DNA from: Streptomyces lavendulae subsp. lavendulae
Lineage (GTDB): Bacteria; Actinomycetota; Actinomycetes; Streptomycetales; Streptomycetaceae
Assembly (NCBI RefSeq): GCF_002803845.1
Contig: NZ_CP024985.1
Location: 6,211,501 to 6,275,500 of the forward strand
Length of the DNA: 64,000 nt
Direction of reading: 5' to 3'
Positions 44,069 through 52,346 of this stretch are shown piece by piece (within the stretch, counting starts at the first letter, position 1; each line of letters starts with the position of its first letter). The notes below the pieces were generated by a model. The model made no database searches. It worked only from the letters and a program-made list of their open reading frames with translations, and was not told the origin of the DNA. Both the position numbers and the translations under genes were made by a program.

Positions 44069-45487
44069 GTGACCGTTCGCCCTTCAGCGGCCCGCCGCTG
44101 CGGCGCCGTGGCCGCCGCCGGGGCCGCCGCCCTGCTCCTGGCCGGGCTGACCGTGCTCGCCCGCGCGGACACGGGATACGCCGCCCCGACGATCACCCTG
44201 TCCGCCGACCACCTCAGCGGCGCCGTCGAGGGCTCCGGCGACCCCACCGTCACGGCCGACGTGGAGCAGGCCGGCGTCCCGGCCGGGTTCCTGCGCCTCC
44301 AGGTGGTCTCCTCCAGCAACCCGGCCGTCGCCGCGGTGGACGACGTACGGCAGGAACGCACGCCGGAAGGCGACCGCAGGCTGACGGTCCGGGCCCGCGC
44401 CCAGGGGTACACCGACCTCACCCTGCGCGTCACCGGCCGCGGCGGCCGGACCGCCACCGCCGTCCTCTCCTACGCCGCCTCGGCGCGGACCGCCGCCGCC
44501 CCCGCGACCCGCTACCTCACCGGCTCCTCCGACGCCTCGGCCGCCGTGGACGTCGGCGGCGGCTACGCCCTGGTCGCCGACGACGAGTCCAACGTGCTGC
44601 GCCTGTACGACCGTTCCCGCTCCGGCGCACCCGTCAGGACCTGGGACCTCGGCCCCGCGCTCGGCGCGAAGAAGGAGGCGGACATCGAGGCCGCCGCCCG
44701 GGTCGGCGACACCGTCTACTGGACCGGCTCGCTCGGCAACAACAAGGACGGCAAGTACAAGTCCGAACGGAACACCGTCTTCACCACCCGGATCACCGGC
44801 TCGGGCGCCACCACCGAGGTCACCTTCACCGCCGCCTACAAGGGCCTGCGCGAGGACCTCGTGGCCTGGGACGGCGCGAACGGCAACCGGTACGGCTTCG
44901 CGGCGGGGACGGCCGCGGGTGAGGTCCCGAAGCAGATCGACGGCTTCAACGTGGAGGGTCTGGAGTTCGCCCCGGGCTCGACGACCACCGCCTACCTGGG
45001 CTTCCGTGCCCCGCTGGCCCCGGCCGTGCCCGGCGGCAAGGCGCTGCTGGTGCCCGTCACGAACTTCGACAAGGTGCTCTCCAGCGGTGCCAAGGCCGTC
45101 TTCGGGTCCGGGATCGAGCTGGACCTGGGCGGGCTCGCGGTGCGTGACATCCGCAAGAACGCCGCCGACCAGTACCTGATCCTGGCCGGCTCCTGGGCCG
45201 CCGACGACAACTCCGACCCCTACGCCCTCTACCAGTGGGACGGGATCCCCGGCCACGCCCCGGTCAAGCGCGCCGACCTGCCGACCGGCGACCCCGGTGG
45301 CTGGGAGGCCATCGTGAGCGTGCCCGACCTGCGGGTGCCCGGCGCCCGCGTACAGCTCATCACCGACAACGGTGCCGCCGACCTCTACGGCGACGGCACC
45401 GAAGCCAAGGACCTGACGCACCCGGAGTGGAAGAAGTCCCGCTCCGCCTGGTTCGCGCTCGGCCCGATTCGTGGGGGACACCGATGA
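44069..45487 (+). CDS. Exported propeller-like protein, copy 1
   Basis: A 472-residue predicted secreted protein. A signal peptide (about residues 1-38; GAVAAAGAAALLLAGLTVLA) is followed by an Ig-like beta domain (TITLSADHLSGAVEGSG) and a beta-propeller-like part with DDESNVLRLYDRS, DTVYWTGSLGNNKDG, YLGFRAPLAP and DLGGLAVRDIR, resembling DUF3616 proteins. The role is unknown; phosphodiesterase- or glycan-related guesses cannot be supported. GTG 44069 follows GAGAGGAAC. Its stop overlaps the start of copy 2 (ATGA). Confidence 0.8.
   Translation: MTVRPSAARRCGAVAAAGAAALLLAGLTVLARADTGYAAPTITLSADHLSGAVEGSGDPTVTADVEQAGVPAGFLRLQVVSSSNPAVAAVDDVRQERTPEGDRRLTVRARAQGYTDLTLRVTGRGGRTATAVLSYAASARTAAAPATRYLTGSSDASAAVDVGGGYALVADDESNVLRLYDRSRSGAPVRTWDLGPALGAKKEADIEAAARVGDTVYWTGSLGNNKDGKYKSERNTVFTTRITGSGATTEVTFTAAYKGLREDLVAWDGANGNRYGFAAGTAAGEVPKQIDGFNVEGLEFAPGSTTTAYLGFRAPLAPAVPGGKALLVPVTNFDKVLSSGAKAVFGSGIELDLGGLAVRDIRKNAADQYLILAGSWAADDNSDPYALYQWDGIPGHAPVKRADLPTGDPGGWEAIVSVPDLRVPGARVQLITDNGAADLYGDGTEAKDLTHPEWKKSRSAWFALGPIRGGHR
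44981..45286 (+). repeat. 306-nt identical tract, first copy
   Basis: Identical base for base to 46366-46671 (offset 1385), including third codon positions, while flanking coding sequence has diverged. It suggests gene conversion between tandem paralogues. Confidence 0.9.
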
Positions 45488-46851
45488 ACAACAAGCACCT
45501 GGGTACGGCCGCGCTCGCGGCGATCCTCCTGGCCGGGCTCAACGCCCCTGCCCAGGCCGTCAGTTACGGCACGCCGACCATCTCGTTCTCGTCCTCGTAC
45601 CTGTCCGGGGCCGTCGGCGGGGTCGGCGACCAGACCGTGGACGTCACCGTGGGGCAGAGCGGGGCCGACGTCTCCGCGCTCACCGTCAGCGCCACCGCCT
45701 CCAGCAAGACCTCCGTCGCCGGAACGGGCGACGTCACCGTGACCGGCGCCGGCGCCGTGCGACAGCTCGCCGTCACCGCGCGCGGCCGCGGCTACGCCAA
45801 CCTCACCATCAAGGTCAGCGGGCTCGGCGGCAAGAGCGCCACCAAGACCCTGTCCTACGCGGCCTCCACCGCCGTCCAGAACCCGGCCGACGCCCGCTAC
45901 CTCAGCGGCGCCTCCGACTCCTCGGCGGCCGTGGACGTCGGCGGCGGCTACACGGTGGTCGCCGACGACGAGTCCAACGTGCTGCGCCTGTACGACCGTT
46001 CCCGCTCCGCCGCACCCGTCAGGACCTGGGACTTCAGCTCCCAGCTCGGCGTCACCAAGGAGGTGGACATCGAGGGCGCGACCCGGATCGGCGACACCGT
46101 CTACTGGACCGGCTCGCTCGGCAACAACAAGGACGGCGAGTACAAGGCCCCCCGCAACACCGTCTTCACCACCACGGTGAGCGGCTCCGGCTCCGCGACC
46201 CAGCTCGCGTACGGGCGCTCGAACAAGAAGCTCCGCGACGACCTCGTGGCCTGGGACGGCGCGAACGGCAACCGGTACGGCTTCGCGGCGGGGACGGCCG
46301 CCGGTGAGGTCCCGAAGCAGATCGACGGCTTCAACATGGAGGGTCTGGAGTTCGCCCCGGGTTCCACGACCACCGCCTACCTGGGCTTCCGTGCCCCGCT
46401 GGCCCCGGCCGTGCCCGGCGGCAAGGCGCTGCTGGTGCCCGTCACGAACTTCGACAAGGTGCTCTCCAGCGGTGCCAAGGCCGTCTTCGGGTCCGGGATC
46501 GAGCTGGACCTGGGCGGGCTCGCGGTGCGTGACATCCGCAAGAACGCCGCCGACCAGTACCTGATCCTGGCCGGCTCCTGGGCCGCCGACGACAACTCCG
46601 ACCCCTACGCCCTCTACCAGTGGGACGGGATCCCCGGCCACGCCCCGGTCAAGCGCGCCGACCTGCCGACCACCGACCCGGGCGGCTGGGAGGCCATCGT
46701 GGACGTGCCGGACCTGACCGTCCCCGGGGCCCGGGTCCAGCTGATCACCGACAGCGGCTCGGCCGACCTCTACGGCGACGGCACCGAGGCCAAGGACCTG
46801 ACGCACCCGGAGTGGAAGAAGTCCCGCTCCGCGTGGTTCACGCTGTCCTAG
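45484..46851 (+). CDS. Exported propeller-like protein, copy 2
   Basis: A 455-residue paralogue of the preceding gene with the same layout: signal peptide (residues 1-25, ending AQA), Ig-like beta domain (TISFSSSYLSGAVGGVG), then the DUF3616-like propeller part. The N-terminal halves have diverged, but from about residue 290 the two proteins are nearly identical and 306 nt are identical at DNA level. It has a GTGGGGGA ribosome site inside copy 1. It converges on the next gene with a 4-nt overlap of stops. Confidence 0.8.
   Translation: MNNKHLGTAALAAILLAGLNAPAQAVSYGTPTISFSSSYLSGAVGGVGDQTVDVTVGQSGADVSALTVSATASSKTSVAGTGDVTVTGAGAVRQLAVTARGRGYANLTIKVSGLGGKSATKTLSYAASTAVQNPADARYLSGASDSSAAVDVGGGYTVVADDESNVLRLYDRSRSAAPVRTWDFSSQLGVTKEVDIEGATRIGDTVYWTGSLGNNKDGEYKAPRNTVFTTTVSGSGSATQLAYGRSNKKLRDDLVAWDGANGNRYGFAAGTAAGEVPKQIDGFNMEGLEFAPGSTTTAYLGFRAPLAPAVPGGKALLVPVTNFDKVLSSGAKAVFGSGIELDLGGLAVRDIRKNAADQYLILAGSWAADDNSDPYALYQWDGIPGHAPVKRADLPTTDPGGWEAIVDVPDLTVPGARVQLITDSGSADLYGDGTEAKDLTHPEWKKSRSAWFTLS
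46366..46671 (+). repeat. 306-nt identical tract, second copy
   Basis: Second copy of the tract at 44981-45286. A shorter, nearly identical tract (44573-44645 against 45955-46027) lies further upstream in both genes. Confidence 0.9.
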
Positions 46852-47678
46852 GGGGCTGTTTCGGCGGTCAGGGTCTCCGCCAGGTGTTCGTGGCGGATCC
46901 GCCGGTCCACGTAGAGGAGACCGGCGGGCAGCTGTGGGAAGGCCGGCAGCAGGACCAGGGCCGCCAGTGCGCCCGGGAGGCCGGCCTGCGCCAGCAGCGC
47001 GTACCCGGCACCCGCGGTGAAGGCGACGGCCGGTGCGGTCCAGCAGAAGGTGCGCCACCAGGCACCCTGCACCAGCCGGGCCGAGCGGCGCAGTGCCGCC
47101 ACCGGGCCGAGCCCCTCGTACCCGGCGGCGGTGGGCGCCAGCGAGAACAGCACGCCCAGCCACAGGGCGACCGGAGCCAGGGGCGGCAGCACCAGCGGCG
47201 GCAGCCCCGCCGCCAGGGCCGCCACGCCCGGGCCCGCCGCCGTCAGCAGGGCCGTCAGCTGGGCGCCGAGCACCCTTGGGGTACGGGGCAGCGCGGCTCC
47301 GAGCAGTCCCGGCACGGTCACGGCACGGCCCAGGACCGCCGGCCGCAGCAGGGCCGCGATCAGGGCGGTGGCCAGCGCGCAGGTGAAGACCAGGAACAGG
47401 GCCGCCGCCGGGAGGAGCACCCAGACGAAGGCCCGTTCACCGGCCCGGGGGCTGAGCGAGGCCAGGGCCGCCGCCCCCGCCGCCGCGACGACCAGCACCC
47501 CCGCCGCGAGCTGGCCGAGGAGCAGGGCACCGCACAGCCGGCCGCCGTAGCGGGACAGGGCGGTGAAGGCGCCCCCGAGGATGTCGCCGGGCCCCAGCGG
47601 GCGCAGGGGCACCACGCCCGGCCGGGGCCGTTGTGGAGGCAGCCAGCCGCCGCCCCTGTGGGTCCAGTGCTGTGCCAT
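46848..47678 (-). CDS. Polytopic membrane protein
   Basis: A 276-residue integral membrane protein. After a Pro/Arg-rich cytosolic N-terminus (about 25 residues) and PLGPGDILGGAFTALSRYG, about five to six hydrophobic helices follow. The LGDIL/GAF start and layout resemble glycerophosphodiesterase-associated membrane domains of actinobacteria; the function is not known. ATG 47678 has AGGGGGA 6 nt upstream, which decides against the longer frame that runs through the SMR gene on the other strand. Divergent from the SMR gene. Confidence 0.82.
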   Translation of the reverse strand: MAQHWTHRGGGWLPPQRPRPGVVPLRPLGPGDILGGAFTALSRYGGRLCGALLLGQLAAGVLVVAAAGAAALASLSPRAGERAFVWVLLPAAALFLVFTCALATALIAALLRPAVLGRAVTVPGLLGAALPRTPRVLGAQLTALLTAAGPGVAALAAGLPPLVLPPLAPVALWLGVLFSLAPTAAGYEGLGPVAALRRSARLVQGAWWRTFCWTAPAVAFTAGAGYALLAQAGLPGALAALVLLPAFPQLPAGLLYVDRRIRHEHLAETLTAETAP

Positions 47679-47747
47679 GCGCGGTCCCCCTGTCGTGTGC
47701 GGGGGGACACCGTAGTACCGGAGCCTGTGAGTGTCCTGAGGCTTGCG

Positions 47748-47787
47748 TGTGTACATGTGTACGCATCGATGTGTACTGTTGTACGCA
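47748..47787. promoter_or_regulatory. Paired operators before the SMR gene
   Basis: Two copies of TGTGTAC-N4-GTACGCA, at 47748-47765 and 47770-47787, are 22 bp apart (two helical turns). The second reaches the first base of the SMR start codon at 47787. They are likely bound by the TetR protein encoded just downstream. Confidence 0.8.
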
Positions 47788-48110
47788 TGCCGTACGTACT
47801 GCTTGCGGCGGCCATAGCCGCCGAGGTCGCCGGGACCACCGCGATGAAGTACAGCGAGGGGTTCACCAGGCTCTGGCCCTCGCTGGGGACGCTGCTGGGC
47901 TACGTGGTCGCCTTCAGCCTGCTCGCGCAGACGCTGAAATCGATGTCGGTCGGCACCGCGTACGCGATCTGGGCCGGAGTCGGCACCGCCGCCATCGCGG
48001 CCATCGGCATGGTCTTCATGGGGGAGGCCGCCACCGCCGCGAAGCTGGCCGGGATCGCCCTGATCATCGCCGGGGTGGTCCTCCTGAACCTCGGCGGAGC
48101 GGCCCACTGA
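47787..48110 (+). CDS. SMR-family multidrug efflux protein
   Basis: Small proton-coupled exporter of cationic compounds. The 107-residue protein has four transmembrane helices, the essential membrane Glu in AAEVAGTTAMKYSEGFTR (Glu13) and the SMR signature around YAIWAGVGTA. ATG 47787 lies in the operator pair. Its stop shares bases with the next start (TGATG), so it is co-translated with its putative TetR repressor. Confidence 0.95.
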   Translation: MPYVLLAAAIAAEVAGTTAMKYSEGFTRLWPSLGTLLGYVVAFSLLAQTLKSMSVGTAYAIWAGVGTAAIAAIGMVFMGEAATAAKLAGIALIIAGVVLLNLGGAAH

Positions 48111-48655
48111 TGGCCGCCGGGACGCGCCGGTACGACCCGGAGCGGCGGCAGCGGATCATCGATGCCGCGATCCGGGTGGTGGGGGCCAAGGGGATCGCGG
48201 GGCTCAGCCACCGCAGCGCCGCGGCCGAGGCGGACGTACCGCTGGGCTCGACGACCTACCACTTCAAGAACCTGGACGACCTGCTGGTGGCGGCCCTGCG
48301 GCAGGCGAATGAGGCCTACGCGCCCGAGCTCGCGCCCCGCGGGGACGAGGACCTGGCCGACGCCTTGGCCCGGCTGCTAAGGGAGGTCCTGGCGGCGGAC
48401 CGGGGCCGGGCGGAGCTGGAGTACGAGCTCTACCTGGCCGCCCTGCGCCGGCCCGCGCTGCGGCCGGTCGCGGCCGAGTGGCTGGAGTCGGTGGCCGGCG
48501 CGCTGGCGGAGCACACCGATCCCGTGACGGCGCGGGCGCTGGTGGCCGTGATGGACGGCATCTGCCTCCAGGTCCTGCTGACGGACCGCCCGTACGAGGA
48601 GCCGTACGCCCGCGAGGTCCTGGCCCGGGTCCTCGGCCTGCCGCCGCGGCAGTGA
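48110..48655 (+). CDS. TetR-family regulator of the SMR exporter
   Basis: A 181-residue TetR protein. The helix-turn-helix spans about residues 10-55 (RIIDAAIRVVGAKGIAGLSHRSAAAEADVPLGSTTYHF). The C-terminal ligand domain is Ala/Leu/Arg-rich with RPYEEPYAREVL. It overlaps the SMR gene by 1 nt (TGATG), and the operator pair upstream fits autoregulation of the two-gene operon (inference). A 14-nt tandem repeat follows the stop. Confidence 0.93.
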   Translation: MAAGTRRYDPERRQRIIDAAIRVVGAKGIAGLSHRSAAAEADVPLGSTTYHFKNLDDLLVAALRQANEAYAPELAPRGDEDLADALARLLREVLAADRGRAELEYELYLAALRRPALRPVAAEWLESVAGALAEHTDPVTARALVAVMDGICLQVLLTDRPYEEPYAREVLARVLGLPPRQ

Positions 48656-48657
48656 GC

Positions 48658-48699
48658 GGTGGGCGGCCGGCGGTGAGCGGCCGGCGGTGAGCGGCCGGG
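48658..48699. repeat. Three tandem 14-nt repeats after the TetR gene
   Basis: Units at 48658-48671, 48672-48685 and 48686-48699 of GGTGAGCGGCCGGC type (first has one change, last one change). It lies 2 nt after the TetR stop in an otherwise empty 190-nt gap. Confidence 0.8.
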
Positions 48700-48845
48700 A
48701 GGTGGCGTGGCTGGGCGGGCCCGGGTGGCGGGCCAGGGCCGGGACGGCCACGGTCCCCCCGCGCCCGGCGGGCGGCCGAGGGCGTAGGCGGACCGGAACG
48801 TCCCCACCGCGCGCAGACCGGGCCGGCGGCCCGCTCCGCTCCTGA

Positions 48846-49721
48846 TCACGGCGCGGCGCGCACCGCCGCCAGGGCCGCCGCGACGCTCGCCTCGATGTCC
48901 CGGATCGGGTAGAACACCTCGCGCACCGTGCGCTCCCGGTCCACGACCAGCGTCAGCCGCTTCAGCCGGCTCACCCCGCCCGCGCGGAAGGTCGGCAGCC
49001 GCAGGGCCGTCACCAGGTCCAGCTCCGCGTCCGAGAGGAGCGGGAAGCGCAGCCGCTCGTGCTCCGCGAACTCCCGCTGCTCGTCCGGGCGCTGGGTCGA
49101 GACCCCGTGGACGGTGGCGCCGGCCGCGGTGAACTCCGCGAGCTGGTCGCGGAAGGTGCACGACTCCAGGGTGCACCCCTTCGCGCCGGGGATCCCCGCC
49201 CAGCCGGGCGGGTAGGCCTCGGCCCGGGCGTAGGCGCCGGGGAAGCAGTACAGGACGGTGAACGGCGTGTCCGCCACCGGGTCGCGGAGCTCGCCGAAAC
49301 GGTCCGGCAGCAGCAGCTCCGGCAGCCGGGTGCCGCGCAGCGCGTGCACCCGTGCGGCCTCCTTCGAGGACTCCTCGGTCGTCGCCGTCATCTCTCCCTC
49401 TCCCAGGATCCAGGCGTCGCCCCAGTCCTGGAGGGCGACCAGGACCGGGAGCAGGCCCCGCCCGCGCGGGGTCAGCCGGTACTCGTGCCGCACCGGGCGC
49501 TCCTGGTACGGCGTGCGCGTCAACACCCCGGCCTCGACCAGCAGCTTCAGCCGCTCGGCGAGCACCTTGCGCGACATGCCCAGCTCGCCCTGGAGCTCGT
49601 CGAAGCGGTGCAGACCGCGCGCCGTGTCGCGCACGATCAGCAGCGTCCACCAGTCGCCCACGACGTCGAGGGCCTGGGCGATGGAACAGTCCGCGTCGCC
49701 GAGGTGTGTGCGCTGGGCCAT
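48846..49721 (-). CDS. HxlR regulator fused to a peroxiredoxin domain
   Basis: A 291-residue two-domain protein. Residues about 8-115 form an HxlR/MarR-like winged helix (CSIAQALDVVGDWWTLLIVR with Cys12, then MSRKVLAERLKLL). Residues about 130-290 form a PrxQ/BCP-like thioredoxin-fold domain with the peroxidatic and resolving pair Cys173 and Cys178 (KGCTLESCTF) and FPGAYARAEA. It may sense peroxide or thiols directly (inference). ATG 49721 has AAAGGAG 5 nt upstream. It is divergent from an MFS exporter, with a 27-bp palindrome between. Confidence 0.88.
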   Translation of the reverse strand: MAQRTHLGDADCSIAQALDVVGDWWTLLIVRDTARGLHRFDELQGELGMSRKVLAERLKLLVEAGVLTRTPYQERPVRHEYRLTPRGRGLLPVLVALQDWGDAWILGEGEMTATTEESSKEAARVHALRGTRLPELLLPDRFGELRDPVADTPFTVLYCFPGAYARAEAYPPGWAGIPGAKGCTLESCTFRDQLAEFTAAGATVHGVSTQRPDEQREFAEHERLRFPLLSDAELDLVTALRLPTFRAGGVSRLKRLTLVVDRERTVREVFYPIRDIEASVAAALAAVRAAP

Positions 49722-49762
49722 GGCACTCCTTTGTCCGTTGACCCCAGGCTGCCATGCTGACA

Positions 49763-49789
49763 TAGTCAGTTCCTAAAGGGAACTTACTA
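49763..49789. promoter_or_regulatory. 27-bp palindromic operator
   Basis: TAGTCAGTTCC-N5-GGAACTTACTA: 11-bp arms with one mismatch around a 5-bp spacer, between the divergent HxlR-peroxiredoxin and MFS genes. It fits a dimeric winged-helix regulator. Confidence 0.8.
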
Positions 49790-49813
49790 GGTCGCGACGC
49801 GGGGGACACGGGT

Positions 49814-51058
49814 GTGCTGCAGGGGTTCAAGGACGTACCGCGGGTCGTGTGGCTGCTGGCTGCGGGGATATTCGTCAACGCCGTCGTCAGCTTCACCTTC
49901 GTCTTCGTCTTCCTCTACCTGACCGGCCCGCGCGGCCTCGGCGCCGCCGGGGCCGGCCTGGTCACCGGCATCGGCGGCCTCGGCCTCGTCGCCGGCAACT
50001 TCACCGGCGGCTGGTACGGCGACCGCTTCGGCCACCGCCGGGTGCTGCTCGCCGCCTCCGTCCTCGGCGGGATCACCCTCACGGCCTTCCCGCTGCTGCC
50101 GACCGCGCTGCTGTACGCGGCCCTGCCCCTGGCCCAGTACGCCTCCGGGGTGGTGCGCGCGGCGAACTCCGCGCTGGTGGCCGTCACCGTGCCCGAGGGG
50201 GCCCGGCGGCAGGCCTTCGCCGTCATGCGGTGCGTGTCCAACGGCGGCTTCACCCTCGGCCCGCCGCTGGGCGCGCTGGTGGCGGCCGGGCTCTCGTCCG
50301 AATGGCTCTTCGTCGGCGACGGCCTCGGCACCCTCTTCTTCGCCCTCTGGACCGCCCGCGTCGTCCCGGCGCGCGGCGCCTCCCGCAGTCCCGCCGCGGC
50401 CCCGGACGGGGGTCGGGGCCGCGGTGTCCTCGCCGAACTGCGGGCACGGCCCGCCGTCGTGGTGCTGCTCGGCGCGATCCTCGTCGCGGACGTGGTCTAC
50501 CGCCAGCAGTACTTCGTCTTCCCCGTGTTCCTCGCCGACCACGGCCTCGACGTCCGCGCCTTCGGGTTCGTCATCGCCCTCAACGGCGCGGTCGTCCTGC
50601 TGCTGGAGCTGCCCGCCGCGATCGCGCTGCGCGACCGGCCGCCGCTCGCCGTCGTGGGGACCGGGCTGGTCCTGGTCGGGGCCGGGTACGGGGCGCTGAC
50701 CCTCGGCGCGGGCGTCGCGACCGCCGTCGCCATGATGGTGCTGCTGAGCCTCGGGGAGATCCTCTACAAGACCACCGCCACCGCCTACGTCGCCGACCAG
50801 GCCCCCGACCACGCCGTCGGCCGCTTCCAGAGCCTGTACGCCGGGGTCTCCGTCACCGGCACCGTCCTCGGGCCGCCCGCCGGAGGGGCCCTGTACGCCG
50901 CCGCCCCCGGGCTGCTGTGGCCGGTGTGCGCCGTGCTGGCCGCCGCGGCGGGGGCGGCCTTGATCCGGCTCTCGGCGCGGCGGGCGCGGGCGGCCCGGCG
51001 ACACGCGGTGCGCCCGGCACATGAGACCGGTTCGCGACGGCGGGCCGTCGCCGGTTAG
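49814..51058 (+). CDS. MFS transporter
   Basis: A 414-residue, about 12-helix major facilitator. The cytoplasmic loop motif GGWYGDRFGHRRVLL (about residues 64-78) is the classical MFS signature, and a second such turn lies in AIALRDRPPLA. It probably exports a small compound or drug; no substrate clue. GTG 49814 is weakly preceded by GCGGGGG. Its end is rich in Arg/Ala. Divergent from the fusion regulator, which is its likely controller. dapD starts 9 nt after its stop. Confidence 0.9.
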   Translation: MLQGFKDVPRVVWLLAAGIFVNAVVSFTFVFVFLYLTGPRGLGAAGAGLVTGIGGLGLVAGNFTGGWYGDRFGHRRVLLAASVLGGITLTAFPLLPTALLYAALPLAQYASGVVRAANSALVAVTVPEGARRQAFAVMRCVSNGGFTLGPPLGALVAAGLSSEWLFVGDGLGTLFFALWTARVVPARGASRSPAAAPDGGRGRGVLAELRARPAVVVLLGAILVADVVYRQQYFVFPVFLADHGLDVRAFGFVIALNGAVVLLLELPAAIALRDRPPLAVVGTGLVLVGAGYGALTLGAGVATAVAMMVLLSLGEILYKTTATAYVADQAPDHAVGRFQSLYAGVSVTGTVLGPPAGGALYAAAPGLLWPVCAVLAAAAGAALIRLSARRARAARRHAVRPAHETGSRRRAVAG

Positions 51059-51067
51059 GTTTCGGGC

Positions 51068-52048
51068 ATGACTGCTACGCGTACCACCGGCGCCGTCGCC
51101 GCCGGACTTGCCACCATCGCCTCCGACGGCACCGTCCTCGACACCTGGTTCCCCGCCCCCGAGCTGGTCGACGCGCCCGGCCCGGCCGGCACCGAGCGCC
51201 TCACCGCCGAGCAGGCCGTGGAGCTCCTCGGCGCGGCCGCGGCCAAGGCGATCCGCTCGGACGCGGTCCGCGGCGTCGAGGTCGTAGCCGTCCGCACCGC
51301 CATCGCCTCCCTGGAGGACAAGCCGCTGGACGCGCACGACGCGTACCTGCGCCTGCACCTGCTCAGCCACCGCCTGGTCAAGCCGCACGGTCAGAACCTC
51401 GACGGCGTCTTCGGCCTGCTGGCCAACGTCGCATGGACCTCGCTGGGCCCGGTCCCGGTCGACCAGGTGGAGACCGTCCGCCTGAACGCCCGCGCCGAGG
51501 GCCTGCACCTCCAGGTCACCTCGATCGACAAGTTCCCCCGCATGACCGACTACGTCGCCCCCAAGGGCGTGCGCATCGCCGACGCCGACCGCGTCCGCCT
51601 CGGCGCGCACCTCGCCGAGGGCACCACCGTCATGCACGAGGGCTTCGTCAACTTCAACGCCGGCACCCTCGGCACCTCCATGGTCGAAGGCCGGATCTCG
51701 GCGGGCGTCGTGGTCGGCGACGGCTCCGACATCGGCGGCGGCGCGTCCACCATGGGCACCCTCTCGGGCGGCGGCAAGCAGATCATCTCGATCGGCGAGC
51801 GCACCCTGATCGGCGCCGAGGCGGGCGTCGGCATCGCCCTGGGCGACGAGTGCGTCGTCGAGGCCGGCCTCTACGTGACCGCGGGCACCCGCGTGACCCT
51901 GCCGGACGGCGAGATCGTCAAGGCCCTGGAGCTCTCCGGCGCCGACAACATCCTCTTCCGCCGCAACTCGGTCACCGGCGCCGTCGAGGCCCGCCCGTAC
52001 AAGGCGGCCTGGGGCGGCCTGAACGAGGTCCTGCACAGCCACAACTGA
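51068..52048 (+). CDS. dapD: Tetrahydrodipicolinate N-succinyltransferase
   Basis: Adds succinyl from succinyl-CoA to tetrahydrodipicolinate in lysine and diaminopimelate synthesis. The 326-residue actinobacterial form has an N-terminal helical part and a left-handed beta-helix of hexapeptide repeats (about residues 165-280), including GADNILFRRNS near the end and FNAGTLGTSMVEGRIS. ATG 51068 follows GGTTTCGGGC. A terminator follows. The rest of the dap genes are not in the window. Confidence 0.97.
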   Translation: MTATRTTGAVAAGLATIASDGTVLDTWFPAPELVDAPGPAGTERLTAEQAVELLGAAAAKAIRSDAVRGVEVVAVRTAIASLEDKPLDAHDAYLRLHLLSHRLVKPHGQNLDGVFGLLANVAWTSLGPVPVDQVETVRLNARAEGLHLQVTSIDKFPRMTDYVAPKGVRIADADRVRLGAHLAEGTTVMHEGFVNFNAGTLGTSMVEGRISAGVVVGDGSDIGGGASTMGTLSGGGKQIISIGERTLIGAEAGVGIALGDECVVEAGLYVTAGTRVTLPDGEIVKALELSGADNILFRRNSVTGAVEARPYKAAWGGLNEVLHSHN

Positions 52049-52075
52049 CCCCGCGCCGGCGCGGTTCGCCGTCGA

Positions 52076-52111
52076 GCCCCCTTCCGGTCCCCGCGCGGAC
52101 CGGGAGGGGGC
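52076..52111 (+). terminator. Terminator after dapD
   Basis: A 15-bp stem (52076-52090 with 52097-52111, one wobble pair) around CCGCGC, 28 nt past the dapD stop. Confidence 0.8.
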
Positions 52112-52171
52112 CCGTGCGTGTCCGGGTACCCGTGCCGAGGGCGGGCGGCGGTCCGTGGTCTCTGCGAAACC

Positions 52172-52336
52172 GTGAACGGGTTCTGGAGCGCGGCCCGCCG
52201 GTTCCACGAAGCCGTGTGTTCGGGTGACCCGGCCCGTGCCGAGGAGCGCCGGGAGCTGATGAACGGGTGCCGTGTCGAGGCCCGGCGCAGCCGCTATGCC
52301 TTCGTGGAGGCGGTGCAGCGGGCCATGGCGTCCTGA
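52172..52336 (+). CDS. Possible small protein of 54 residues
   Basis: Short reading frame with coding-like third positions. It starts at GTG 52172 (MNGFWSAARRFHEAV...) and ends in FVEAVQRAMAS. It is helical and charged with one Cys pair region; no family is recognised. The same frame extends left to GTG 52118, but that part crosses the terminator of dapD and is less likely to be coding. It converges on the small membrane protein. Real or not is undecided. Confidence 0.4.
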   Translation: MNGFWSAARRFHEAVCSGDPARAEERRELMNGCRVEARRSRYAFVEAVQRAMAS

Positions 52337-52346
52337 GGGGGCCGCG

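Noticed and set aside
44919..46564. Two identical short proteins (86 codons) in a second frame of the propeller genes
   Set aside because: Their identity only reflects the 306-nt identical DNA tract; no separate coding signal.
52118..52171. Longer start of the 54-residue small protein
   Set aside because: The extension begins at the dapD terminator and has poor coding signal.
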